A DNA stretch of 64,000 bases from G963668655 sp963668655 (GTDB lineage Bacteria; Myxococcota_A; SURF-8). This document shows, piece by piece, positions 8,920 through 16,530 of this stretch (its first letter is position 1; every line of letters begins with the position of its first letter). Below the pieces are notes generated by a model. It saw only the letters and a program-made list of their open reading frames with translations. It was not told the origin of the DNA and did not search any database. The position numbers and the translations under genes are program-made. Where the stretch lies: the NCBI GenBank assembly GCA_963668655.2, contig CAXXPQ010000001.1, positions 620,001 to 684,000 of the forward strand. The letters run 5' to 3'.

Positions 8920-9864
8920 CTAGATCAAACGGTCAAGGGTGAGAGTTTCCACATCTTGCCTCAAGGCTGTAGCCGGTAGGCATCGCAGATAAACGATGGT
9001 GGATAGAATGCTTTTATGCCCCAGCAGTTGTTTCACCTTTGAAATGTCAACACCTTGATTGATCAGGTTGACGGCAAAGGTATGTCGAAATTGGTGAACA
9101 TGAAATTTCACACCAGATGCTTTCCTTACCTTTGTTATCATCGACTTCAAGCCGTTATCCGTCAAAGCAATATCTCTGGTTCCCGATGTCAGCAGATTCG
9201 TTGACAGGCGATTCCGCCTCTTTCTTTCGCTTAAATAGTCATCCAGAACAGCAATCAATTTGGAACACATTGGAATGCTTCGGGTCATACCTGACTTTGA
9301 GGTTGCTCCGCGTACTGTCAAGAGATTGTTGCTTCGATCCAAATCCATCAGCTTGAGGCTCAGCAATTCATTCCGCCGGATGCCGGTATACAGGAACAAT
9401 GAAACAATCAATAGGTTTCGTTTTTTGATGAATGCATTGGTCCAGTCGAGCGTAAAGCCAATAGCCGTGATGATCCGCTCGACCTCGTGCTTCTTCAAAT
9501 ACTTCAAATCGTCATACCGCACGGTGGGCAAGCTCATTTCATCAAAGGGGTTTGATTCAATGTGTCTGTGAATTTTCAGCCAATCAAAAAAACGTCCCAG
9601 TCTGTTGCGATAGGACACGACCGTTGATGGCTTAATGCCTTGTTTGATAATTCCTCTCCCGACCATTCGCTTTCGTGTGTTGAGTCGCCGAAAGAATTCC
9701 GTCATCATCTTCGCTGTAATCATTTCAAGGGTCATTGTCGGAAAGATGGAAAGCAAGGCGTCAAGTGTCGCCTGATAGCCTCTAAGCGTATTTACCGACA
9801 ATCTTCCCGCATATCGGCATTCGTTGATAAACTCTTCATGTAACTCTTTGATTGTTTCGCTCAT
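8920..9864 (-). CDS. Tyrosine recombinase, third of three
   Basis: 314 residues when started at the ATG at 9864; a longer open frame to 10050 exists but its extra residues do not resemble the N-terminus of the family. Catalytic residues are complete: Arg163 in TGIRRNEL, Lys190, His257 and Arg260 in HQFRH, His283 in GHKS, Tyr292. It shares the segment before the His-x-x-Arg box with the recombinase at 7653-8561. The gene diverges from the XRE regulator at 10001, leaving a 136-bp intergenic space that likely holds both promoters. Confidence 0.9.
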   Translation of the reverse strand: MSETIKELHEEFINECRYAGRLSVNTLRGYQATLDALLSIFPTMTLEMITAKMMTEFFRRLNTRKRMVGRGIIKQGIKPSTVVSYRNRLGRFFDWLKIHRHIESNPFDEMSLPTVRYDDLKYLKKHEVERIITAIGFTLDWTNAFIKKRNLLIVSLFLYTGIRRNELLSLKLMDLDRSNNLLTVRGATSKSGMTRSIPMCSKLIAVLDDYLSERKRRNRLSTNLLTSGTRDIALTDNGLKSMITKVRKASGVKFHVHQFRHTFAVNLINQGVDISKVKQLLGHKSILSTIVYLRCLPATALRQDVETLTLDRLI

Positions 9865-10000
9865 ACCAAACCAGTGTACTTTATCTCGTTGTTGACGTAA
9901 GGGGGCGACCTTCGCAATCGCAGTTATCCACAGCAACAGTCCCAATCGTATCGTTTCAGCCCTCTTACGGACAACAACCAGTATGAGATAATAGGAGCCT

Positions 10001-10327
10001 ATGGAGGGAACTGTTTCAAAGCCCGGTACGTCTCTATTGACTTCCGGCAACCTAATTGCCTACTGGCGTAAACGTCGCCAGGGCAAACCCAACACCCCTC
10101 TTTCAATATCCGAGTTAGCTACGCTCTGTCGCATCAGCCCCGCCTCGCTCAGGCATTATGAAAGCGGTAAAGTAATACCGCCGACCCAGACGCTGTTTGC
10201 CCTTGCCGCCGCGCTCGATATTCCACCCCACATTCTTCTCGCTCCGTTGTGGCGAAAGATGCGGGAAACGCTGGCCAAGCGACGAGGCGACATCGGATTC
10301 TCGTCGCCTGTGCCGGAAGTGGAATAA
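10001..10327 (+). CDS. XRE-family HTH regulator
   Basis: 108 residues, preceded by AGGAGCCT. The central part (about 18-75) is a Cro/CI-type helix-turn-helix: an N-terminal helix with Trp-Arg-Lys-Arg-Arg, then Ser-Ile-Ser-Glu-Leu-Ala-x-Leu-Cys, then Ser-Pro-Ala-Ser-Leu-Arg-His-Tyr-Glu-Ser-Gly-Lys, which is the typical recognition helix and turn. It faces away from the recombinase gene and opens the rightward module, so it probably controls this divergent region. Confidence 0.85.
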   Translation: MEGTVSKPGTSLLTSGNLIAYWRKRRQGKPNTPLSISELATLCRISPASLRHYESGKVIPPTQTLFALAAALDIPPHILLAPLWRKMRETLAKRRGDIGFSSPVPEVE

Positions 10328-10390
10328 TTGAAAGAGACCCCAAAGGTCGTTTTCGCCCCCTTACTCATGTTTTAAATTATTCTACAATCT

Positions 10391-10780
10391 ATGCACGCCA
10401 ACGAACCGTACGTAAACGTCAATCAAGAAAAAGATCAAAACGTTACGTTGAAACGTACGTTGGATGCAGGAAAGGAGGAAGGGGGCGAGAATTCAAATCA
10501 CGATGATGTCTTGGGATCGGACATCGACTGGGCTCGCTATCTGGCAACACGCCTGAACGAAAAGCACCGAATCGATTTCTATCTGAACGTTGTGCGCCGA
10601 TACTCGATTTCGACCATCAAACAAACCCTGGCTGAATGTTTTCAAACACCGGATCGAAGCATCCGAAAAAGCCGGGCCGCATTATTCATGTATTTACTCA
10701 AGCACCATGCAACAAGGAGGGACAATCATTCTGGCTCTGGCACCGAGCCACAGGACCATGGGTTTCGCCATTGCGGATAA
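10391..10780 (+). CDS. Hypothetical protein, first gene of module 1
   Basis: 129 residues. The N-terminal third is charged and low in structure; residues about 46-108 form a compact helical region rich in Arg, Tyr and Leu. No family recognised. A TACAAT hexamer ends two bases before the ATG and there is no Shine-Dalgarno, so the message may be leaderless. Its 3' end overlaps the following gene by 74 bp in another frame, which argues for coupled translation. Confidence 0.55.
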   Translation: MHANEPYVNVNQEKDQNVTLKRTLDAGKEEGGENSNHDDVLGSDIDWARYLATRLNEKHRIDFYLNVVRRYSISTIKQTLAECFQTPDRSIRKSRAALFMYLLKHHATRRDNHSGSGTEPQDHGFRHCG

Positions 10781-11225
10781 CCTGGGCCTGATCGATGCCG
10801 ACTATCTGAACCTGCGCAACTGCAAGACGGAAAATGAAAAACCGCTGTTTATCCGGCAGTGGTTGCGTTTTGCGATCAAGCAACTGAAACCGCCGGTCAT
10901 CGTTCTCGAATCCGTTGACCGGAGACGATTGAATGGTGAGACGAGAAACATTCTGATGGCGATGAAGGACGTTATCGACAAGAATCCAGAAATCCGGTGT
11001 ATAAAGACAACTCGAAAAACGGCTTTACTGCCGTTTGCATCTCGATCTTCTCCAACCGAACGGCAGTGCATTCGCAATCTTTCAAAACAATATTCCAAGA
11101 CCTGCCCTCTGCTTCGGTTCCATCCGCCGCCTGTCACGAGTGAACGGACGGACTGGGATAGAAGCTGGGGCCAGGCTGCGGTTGCCGCCGCTCTCGCCCT
11201 GCATATCAAATCCAAATATTCTTAA
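10707..11225 (+). CDS. RuvC-fold-like protein A
   Basis: 172 residues from the ATG at 10707. The first strand-turn-strand (about 5-22, with Ala-Pro-Ser-His-Arg-Thr-Met-Gly-Phe-Ala) matches the RNase H/RuvC first motif, but the catalytic Asp position is Ala. A second acidic residue is kept in Val-Leu-Glu-Ser (about 68-71), and a C-terminal helix begins Asp-Arg-Ser-Trp-Gly-Gln-Ala-Ala, like the last acidic helix of RuvC. The fold assignment is therefore plausible, while nuclease activity is doubtful. It overlaps the upstream gene and lies 11 bp before a second, more degenerate protein of the same layout. Confidence 0.6.
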   Translation: MQQGGTIILALAPSHRTMGFAIADNLGLIDADYLNLRNCKTENEKPLFIRQWLRFAIKQLKPPVIVLESVDRRRLNGETRNILMAMKDVIDKNPEIRCIKTTRKTALLPFASRSSPTERQCIRNLSKQYSKTCPLLRFHPPPVTSERTDWDRSWGQAAVAAALALHIKSKYS

Positions 11226-11236
11226 CCATTATTTCC

Positions 11237-11746
11237 ATGCCCGAATACCTATTCTTTCGACCGCCACGACGACAACCCCGATTGCTTGTCGCAACGTCTC
11301 AGGCCAACAAACTGGCCTTGATCGTTTCCGACCCCTGGGAGCTTCGCTGTATCGCCGAGCATTCCATTCCGCTTAAAAACCCCGACCGCATGGATCGATG
11401 CCAGATCCTCATTCAGGAAATCCTCATTCGTGAACGACCTCAAGTCCTGGTGGTAATGGCCTCTCGCTCGACGGCACGAATGGCAATGCGACAATTCGCC
11501 CGTCATTTCGACCTGCCGATAATCGAGATGTCTCCCTTTCGCTGGCAAAGCTTTCAACGAAAAATGAAAAGCCGTCCGAAGACGGCTTTAGCCACCTTTT
11601 TCAATGCCCTTCCCGAACGCCATGTATCCAAAGCCTTGTTCAAAAACAAACGGCTCTTGAAAACGGCGCTCTTGGCCCACGCGGCTTTATCTCACTTACT
11701 TAAAACAAGCTATGATGCACAACCTAAAATTGAACTTGATCGATAA
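11237..11746 (+). CDS. RuvC-fold-like protein B, degenerate
   Basis: 169 residues. The layout follows protein A: an N-terminal strand-turn-strand, a strand Val-Leu-Val-Val-Met-Ala where RuvC has its Glu, a central basic region, and a C-terminal helix Lys-Thr-Ala-Leu-Leu-Ala-His-Ala-Ala. None of the expected acidic residues is present. It may be a structural partner of protein A. The fold is inferred from pattern only. Its 3' end overlaps the next gene by 35 bp. Confidence 0.5.
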   Translation: MPEYLFFRPPRRQPRLLVATSQANKLALIVSDPWELRCIAEHSIPLKNPDRMDRCQILIQEILIRERPQVLVVMASRSTARMAMRQFARHFDLPIIEMSPFRWQSFQRKMKSRPKTALATFFNALPERHVSKALFKNKRLLKTALLAHAALSHLLKTSYDAQPKIELDR

Positions 11747-12548
11747 GCCGTGCTTGCTGGATTGGCTGAAGCTTCTGGCTCGCTTCAAGGTCGCCGACTT
11801 ATCCCAACTGCAATCGGTCTTGCCGATAGCGAAGTTTGACCTGGCTCATTTTGAAAAGACAGGAATGCTCGTGCGCCTCGACATTCCCACCCTATCCGGC
11901 AACATGAAAACAATTCTGGCTTTAGGCAGAAGGGGAGCGGAGACGATTGCCAAAGAAATGGGAAACGAAGTATCCAAGATTCCATACTTCACGCCTGCCC
12001 GCTTCAAACGCTCCATGTTTACCATCGAGCACGAACTGGGCATAACCCAAGTGGGATTGTGTCTCGATGATCTATCCAAAATCAATCCTTCATTGAAACT
12101 GATTCACTGGGAAACAACGCCCCAGCGCATCGGGACATCGGTACGAGTTGCCACCCGGAAAGGTCTGGACAGCATTCCACTGGTCGCCGACGCTTTCTTC
12201 GGTGTCGGTCTTGACAAGAAAACGCACTGGTTTCTTCTGGAACTCGACCGAGGAACCATTGACCTGAAGCGCATGCGAAGGAAGTTTGTGGGCTACAGGG
12301 AATGGTGGAAATGCCAAGGACCGAAGCATCGCTTCGGAATCAAGAACCTGCGCGTCCTATACCTGGTTCCCAATCGGAAGCGGTTGAAAGCCCTTCAAAT
12401 ACTCTGGCAGGAAGTCTCCGAACATGGAGGTAGGGGATTTATCTGGTTTGCTTTGCAGGAGGTCGCGGATATTGCCAAATCGGAGAAGTTTTTAAAAACG
12501 CATTTTATCACGGCCAGTTCCCCGGACTATCAATCCCTATTCAGCTAG
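11712..12548 (+). CDS. Replication-relaxation-like protein, module 1
   Basis: 278 residues. An N-terminal winged-helix part (about 10-75) ends in a Leu-Thr/Gly-Arg-Arg-Gly type segment. Next comes Ile-Glu-His-Glu-Leu (about 103-107), then a strand-rich region with Asp-Ala-Phe-Phe and Phe-Leu-Leu-Glu-Leu-Asp-Arg-Gly-Thr, as in the Replic_Relax family of plasmids and integrative elements, which resembles a nuclease-like core. The two adjacent Met codons at 11712 and 11715 are both possible starts. It precedes a VirD4-like ATPase, and the same kind of pair recurs at 25900-28604 in reverse order. Confidence 0.7.
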   Translation: MMHNLKLNLIDKPCLLDWLKLLARFKVADLSQLQSVLPIAKFDLAHFEKTGMLVRLDIPTLSGNMKTILALGRRGAETIAKEMGNEVSKIPYFTPARFKRSMFTIEHELGITQVGLCLDDLSKINPSLKLIHWETTPQRIGTSVRVATRKGLDSIPLVADAFFGVGLDKKTHWFLLELDRGTIDLKRMRRKFVGYREWWKCQGPKHRFGIKNLRVLYLVPNRKRLKALQILWQEVSEHGGRGFIWFALQEVADIAKSEKFLKTHFITASSPDYQSLFS

Positions 12549-12600
12549 ATTTCAATAAACAAATCCCCGTCCCGGATCGCAGGCCCGAACCCGGAGCTTG

Positions 12601-12670
12601 CGGTTAAACCGCCCTGACCGTGGACAGGCGATGCTTGAGGCCGTGCCGCCACGAAACGGGCGGTCTCAAG
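12601..12670. other. Structured intergenic segment before the ATPase gene
   Basis: The 165-bp gap holds a perfect palindrome CGGTTAAACCG (12601-12611) and a two-part hairpin (CTTGAG at 12634 with CTCAAG at 12665; CCGCC at 12646 with GGCGG at 12659). Candidates are an origin of transfer, a processing site or a regulatory leader. There is no Shine-Dalgarno before the next gene. Confidence 0.4.
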
Positions 12671-12713
12671 TGCGGGACAACCAAGTCTCGCTTTTCTTTT
12701 TGTAAAATATCCT

Positions 12714-13877
12714 ATGCAAGACAATCCCATTACCTGGATGGGACGGGTGAAGTATCGCCACCGCAACGAACGCTTCGGCATCTACGCGAAAGACCGCCTG
12801 CGCCACATGCTTATTCTGGGGCAGACCGGCTGCGGGAAAAGCACGCTCATCAAGACCATGGCAAGTTCGGACTTTGAAAACGGACACGGCGTTATGGTCA
12901 TCGATCCGCACGGCGATCTTTGCCAAGACCTGCTGAAAACCATCCCCAAAACCCGAAAGAACGATGTGGTGTATTTCAACCCATCCGATCAAACCCATCC
13001 CGTGTCTTTCAACCTGATGGCGGAAGCCGTGGGGAACGATAAGGCTCTGGTCGTCTCAGCCATAATTTTAGCGTTTCAGAAAACCTGGGGAGACTTCTGG
13101 GGACCGCGCTCTGAGCACCTGCTGCGCATGGCGCTTCTGGCCTTGATAGAATTTCCCGGTATGTGCCTACTGGATTTGATGCGTTTCTTCGGGGACAAGG
13201 AATGGCGTCACAAAATGGCGGGCAAGGTCAAAGATGTCGTAGTGCGTGATTTCTGGCAAAAGGAATTCGCCGAACTGCCGGAACGTCTGGCGGCGGAATC
13301 GTTGTCGCCTTTGCAAAACAAAATCGGAGCCTTGGTAGGAAATCCGATATTGAGACGTATCTTGGGGCAGGCAAAAACCCGGGTTCGTCTGCAAAACATC
13401 CTGAGAACCAACCGAATCCTGCTGGTCAACCTGTCCAGAGGGCAAATTGGTCTGGACGGCTGTGTGCTATTAGGCTCGATGATGGTCTCTCTTTTTGAAG
13501 CGGTGATTCTGGCTAGAGCCAATTTGCCGGAACATGAACGTCGTCCCTTTTTCCTTTACATCGATGAATTTTCCCTGTTTATCAGCCCAGGCTTCGTGGC
13601 GCTTCTCGCCGAAGGTCGCAAGTACGGACTGGGCATCACGCTGGCGCAACAGTCCATCGCCGGGCAGATTCCCAAACTTCAAGCCGACATGCTCACCAAC
13701 TGCGGTTCGCTGGTCTGTTTTCGTTTAGGGGCGCTGGACGCCAAACTTTTGGCCGACCACGTGGCCCCGGTTTACGAGATGCAGGATTTGATAAACCTGC
13801 CCATGTTTGAGTTTGCGTGTCGGATGTTGATACTTGCGAAAATGTTTGCTCCCTTTTCAGGGAAAACGAATCTATAA
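12714..13877 (+). CDS. VirD4/TraG-like coupling ATPase, module 1
   Basis: 387 residues. Walker A is GQTGCGKST (36-44), followed by an Ile-Asp-Pro-His-Gly-Asp strand typical of FtsK/HerA/VirD4 enzymes. Walker B is Leu-Tyr-Ile-Asp284-Glu285, and a later Leu-Ala-Gln-Gln-Ser segment matches the sensor of type IV coupling proteins. No N-terminal membrane helices are present, so it is a soluble form. The protein ends shortly after the last conserved strand, and the DNA becomes sharply AT-rich right behind the stop, so the native 3' end may have been trimmed. It probably moves or remodels DNA with the preceding replication-relaxation-like protein. No VirB genes are near. Confidence 0.8.
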   Translation: MQDNPITWMGRVKYRHRNERFGIYAKDRLRHMLILGQTGCGKSTLIKTMASSDFENGHGVMVIDPHGDLCQDLLKTIPKTRKNDVVYFNPSDQTHPVSFNLMAEAVGNDKALVVSAIILAFQKTWGDFWGPRSEHLLRMALLALIEFPGMCLLDLMRFFGDKEWRHKMAGKVKDVVVRDFWQKEFAELPERLAAESLSPLQNKIGALVGNPILRRILGQAKTRVRLQNILRTNRILLVNLSRGQIGLDGCVLLGSMMVSLFEAVILARANLPEHERRPFFLYIDEFSLFISPGFVALLAEGRKYGLGITLAQQSIAGQIPKLQADMLTNCGSLVCFRLGALDAKLLADHVAPVYEMQDLINLPMFEFACRMLILAKMFAPFSGKTNL

Positions 13878-13979
13878 TCAATTCATGACTACTGAAAGAA
13901 GATCAATGAATTTGGCAGAATAACGAATATCTTACATACCATATACAATAGAACTGATTTCTTCAAAATTTCTTGCATA

Positions 13980-14008
13980 TTGCAAAAATATATACTATTA
14001 GATATAAT
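13980..14008 (+). promoter_or_regulatory. Sigma70-type promoter for the membrane protein gene
   Basis: TTGCAA at 13980-13985 and a perfect TATAAT at 14003-14008 are separated by 17 bp, about 40 bp upstream of the start codon at 14047. A palindrome TTGCATATTGCAA overlaps the -35 region and could be an operator. Confidence 0.7.
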
Positions 14009-14046
14009 GTAAATAGAATCAGTTAAAGTATGAAGGAAGCAGACAA

Positions 14047-14901
14047 ATGGGAATCCCATTTCACCGGCTATCTACTTTTGTAGATGTAATTTATTCGGCA
14101 TGCCTTGGTTATGGATTTCTTATATATGCAGAAGAGTTTGTCAAACTGAAGAACGAAGTAAAGCAACATTATTGGATCAATCACAAGCCTTTGACTGACA
14201 TTCTGTTTGAATTACCATTCAAGCATTCGCTAGGCACCTTAGTACTCTTATTGTGTATTTTTATAGTATTGATAGATGATTTCTATCGTGCCCGAATTAC
14301 AAATATGATGATACCTTGCCGATCAACAGGTCGATTCTCACTTGATGTAGGAATTGGTTTTCTCTTTTTCCTAACAATTATGCTTGCCAGCGAGCGAAGT
14401 TCTCTTGCATTATTATTTTTAGGTGTTATTTTCCTGGCAGGAACAATGTGGGGGTTTAAAGTGCGAAAGGATTCCTTGATATGGAAAGACCAGAGCTCTG
14501 ACAATCCAATAACAAGGAATACAAGTAATAAATATGGAGCGTATGGTGGCGGATTTAGACCAATCATAAACGATAACTGGGAGTGGAAAGTAATGGAATT
14601 TAGATTACGTTTTACTAGATGGTCACATATTACAGTAGGATGTACACTTATTTGTATGTCCGTAATAGTATTTAGCTTTGATACAGATAAGCGATATTGG
14701 GTTCAGTATTCCGTCATATCCGGACTTATATACTTAATTTGTGAAACGGTAAGGCTATTTAATGAATACAGAATCAAGAAGCGTCTTACTTCGATAAATG
14801 GAGATGAAGAAAAATTCTCAATACTCGGAACATGCTTTTGGGTACCGCGATTTATCCATACACTAATCCAGGATTTGATCGAAGAAAACAAAAAACAATG
14901 A
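14047..14901 (+). CDS. Six-helix membrane protein, unknown, AT-rich cargo
   Basis: 284 residues with six likely membrane helices (about 10-27, 60-77, 99-114, 118-136, 194-212, 219-236), a soluble loop of some 55 residues between the fourth and fifth, and a charged cytoplasmic tail. A Shine-Dalgarno-like AAGGAAG precedes the start. The base composition is far more AT-rich than the modules on both sides, which marks it as separately acquired. The family is not recognised. Its position between mobile modules and near a STAND-like NTPase makes a defence-related or ion-channel role possible but unproven. Confidence 0.75.
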   Translation: MGIPFHRLSTFVDVIYSACLGYGFLIYAEEFVKLKNEVKQHYWINHKPLTDILFELPFKHSLGTLVLLLCIFIVLIDDFYRARITNMMIPCRSTGRFSLDVGIGFLFFLTIMLASERSSLALLFLGVIFLAGTMWGFKVRKDSLIWKDQSSDNPITRNTSNKYGAYGGGFRPIINDNWEWKVMEFRLRFTRWSHITVGCTLICMSVIVFSFDTDKRYWVQYSVISGLIYLICETVRLFNEYRIKKRLTSINGDEEKFSILGTCFWVPRFIHTLIQDLIEENKKQ

Positions 14902-14966
14902 AACTTGGCATAAATTTTGCTGTTAGATTGTTCCTTTTAAAGGGGGGAACATAAGGAGGCATCACA

Positions 14967-15053
14967 ATGGACGCAATTACCGGGACAGTTTTTGTGGTTA
15001 GTTTGATAGGTGCACTTATTGGGTTTGTGCAAACTTACCGGAATCTATCATGA
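14967..15053 (+). CDS. 28-aa hydrophobic peptide, type I toxin-like
   Basis: A strong ribosome site, AAGGAGG, sits 7 bp before the ATG. The peptide has one membrane-spanning stretch (about residues 6-22) and a short polar tail ending Tyr-Arg-Asn-Leu-Ser. A hairpin and an intrinsic terminator follow within 90 bp. This size, topology and gene layout match bacterial type I toxins such as TxpA or Fst. An antisense RNA was looked for but no clear opposite promoter was found, so the toxin idea is an inference. Confidence 0.5.
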   Translation: MDAITGTVFVVSLIGALIGFVQTYRNLS

Positions 15054-15114
15054 TTTCAGTTCTTTAAAGCCGAGATGGATAATAAAAGAATCAAATCTCG
15101 GCAATTCCCTGAAA

Positions 15115-15141
15115 GAGTCTCTTCATAGAGATTCTTTTTTT
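15115..15141 (+). terminator. Intrinsic terminator after small peptide gene
   Basis: An imperfect 8-10 bp stem, GAGTCTCT / AGAGATTC, with a 4-nt loop is followed by seven T. A second inverted repeat, GCCGAGAT / ATCTCGGC, lies about 20 bp upstream. Confidence 0.7.
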
Positions 15142-15185
15142 ACGAGGGATGATTTAAGAGAAAGAACAAAATATTTTCACACATC

Positions 15186-15422
15186 GTCAATGTATTGACA
15201 TGTCTTCGGTCAAATTATTGTCGTTTTCACTGCGGTGAACATATGAAATCATTTGCTATAAAGCAATAGTTGTAGAATTGAAGGCTTTTTAAATGAATCC
15301 AGAGTTTTTGATTCTTTAATGCGAAGCGAAATCCACGTCCTTCGGGCGTGGTCATAGTTCGTTGGTTCTGCCTTTTCGAAACAGACCGACCAATGTGTTC
15401 CTTGAAGTATTACTTATTATTA
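15186..15422. other. Gene-free stretch with two inverted repeats
   Basis: A 6-2-6 palindrome GTCAAT-GT-ATTGAC (15186-15199) could be an operator. A stem CCACG(TCC)...(GGG)CGTGG near 15332-15350 resembles the subterminal hairpins of IS200/IS605 elements, but no tnpA or tnpB gene is near. No coding potential is seen. Confidence 0.35.
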
Positions 15423-16530
15423 ACCCGGCCACAATATAGTGGACGACGGATGTGATTTGTTGTATACAGAATGCATGTCAAATTCAAATCGAGCATTAAG
15501 CGGAGATCAGCTATACGACCTGCGCAAGCGCGCCGTGCGAATGAAGGAGCGCGGCCATAGCATTCGCGCCGTGGCCGACGCCTTCGATGTCAGTCCCTCC
15601 GCCGTTCACAAGTGGGTCGTGCTTTTTCGCCAGGGCGGTTTCAAGGCCCTGAAGCCTGACAAGCGCGGACGCAAGACGGGACAGCATCGCAACCTGACGG
15701 TGGAGCAGGAACACGACATTTGCAAGCTGATCGTGGAGAAGACCCCAGATCAATTGAAATTGGGTTTCGCGCTTTGGACGCGACGCGCCGTGGTGGAGCT
15801 GGTGCGGCGGCGTTTCGGTGTCACGATTGCGATTCGCTCGATGGGCCGTTACCTGAAGCGCTGGGGCTTCACGCCGCAGAAGCCGCTGAAGAAGGCCTAC
15901 GAGCAGAATCCGAAGGCGGTGCGGCGCTGGCTGGATGACGAATACCCGGCGATTCAGGCTCGCGCCAAGGCGGAAGGGGCGGAGATCCACTGGGCGGATG
16001 AAACCGGGCTTCGTTCTGACAGTCAGCACGGGCGCTCTTACGCTCCCAAAGGCGAGACGCCGGTGATTCGGCTGAATGCGAAACGACATTCCGCCAGTCT
16101 GATATCGAGCGTGACCAATCAGGGCAAGGTTCGGTTCATGATCTACGACAAGGCGATGAACGCGCAGCTTCTGATCCGTTTTTTCAAGCGGCTGATCCAG
16201 GACGCCGGGCGAAAGATCTTCGTGATTCTGGACAACCTTCGTGCGCATCACGCAAAGATCGTGAAAGAGTGGCTGAAAAAGCACGAAGACGAGATCGAGG
16301 TGTTTCACCTGCCGTCGTATTCTCCGGAGTTGAATCCGGACGAGTTGTTGAACTGCGATCTGAAGGCGGGCGTGCATTCGGGGCCGCCTGCGAGAAGCGA
16401 CGAACAGTTGAAATCCAAGATGTTGTCCCATATGAGAATGCTGCAAAAGACTCCCGCTCGCGTGAAGAAATATTTCGAACACGGCAAGGTCAGGTATGCA
16501 GCCTGATCGTTTACTTTATAGCGGCCGGGT
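15423..16530 (+). mobile_element. IS630-family insertion sequence with TA target duplication
   Basis: The ends ACCCGGCC... and ...GGCCGGGT form terminal inverted repeats matching at 14 of 17 positions (first eight exact). TA dinucleotides flank both ends (15421-15422 and 16531-16532), the target duplication of IS630 elements. The 1108-bp element carries one transposase gene. Removing it and one TA restores an uninterrupted end for the neighbouring minus-strand gene. Confidence 0.88.
15475..16506 (+). CDS. IS630-family transposase
   Basis: 343 residues from the ATG at 15475. The N-terminal part (about 10-60) is a homeodomain-like helix-turn-helix with Ser-Ile-Arg-Ala-Val-Ala, followed by a second winged segment (75-140). 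The DDE catalytic residues are Asp175 in Trp-Ala-Asp-Glu-Thr, Asp253 in Leu-Asp-Asn-Leu-Arg-Ala-His-His, and Glu290 in Ser-Pro-Glu-Leu-Asn-Pro-Asp-Glu. It is a single intact frame, so the element may still be active. Confidence 0.92.
   Translation: MSNSNRALSGDQLYDLRKRAVRMKERGHSIRAVADAFDVSPSAVHKWVVLFRQGGFKALKPDKRGRKTGQHRNLTVEQEHDICKLIVEKTPDQLKLGFALWTRRAVVELVRRRFGVTIAIRSMGRYLKRWGFTPQKPLKKAYEQNPKAVRRWLDDEYPAIQARAKAEGAEIHWADETGLRSDSQHGRSYAPKGETPVIRLNAKRHSASLISSVTNQGKVRFMIYDKAMNAQLLIRFFKRLIQDAGRKIFVILDNLRAHHAKIVKEWLKKHEDEIEVFHLPSYSPELNPDELLNCDLKAGVHSGPPARSDEQLKSKMLSHMRMLQKTPARVKKYFEHGKVRYAA

Noticed and set aside
5506..9864. Recombinase-in-trio (RIT) element
   Set aside because: RIT elements have three contiguous, overlapping recombinase genes. 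Here the genes are separated by lipoprotein genes and noncoding DNA.
14047..14901. TMEM175-like potassium channel
   Set aside because: The first helix has a faintly similar Arg-Leu-x-x-Phe-x-Asp pattern, but helix number, spacing and the rest of the sequence do not fit well enough.
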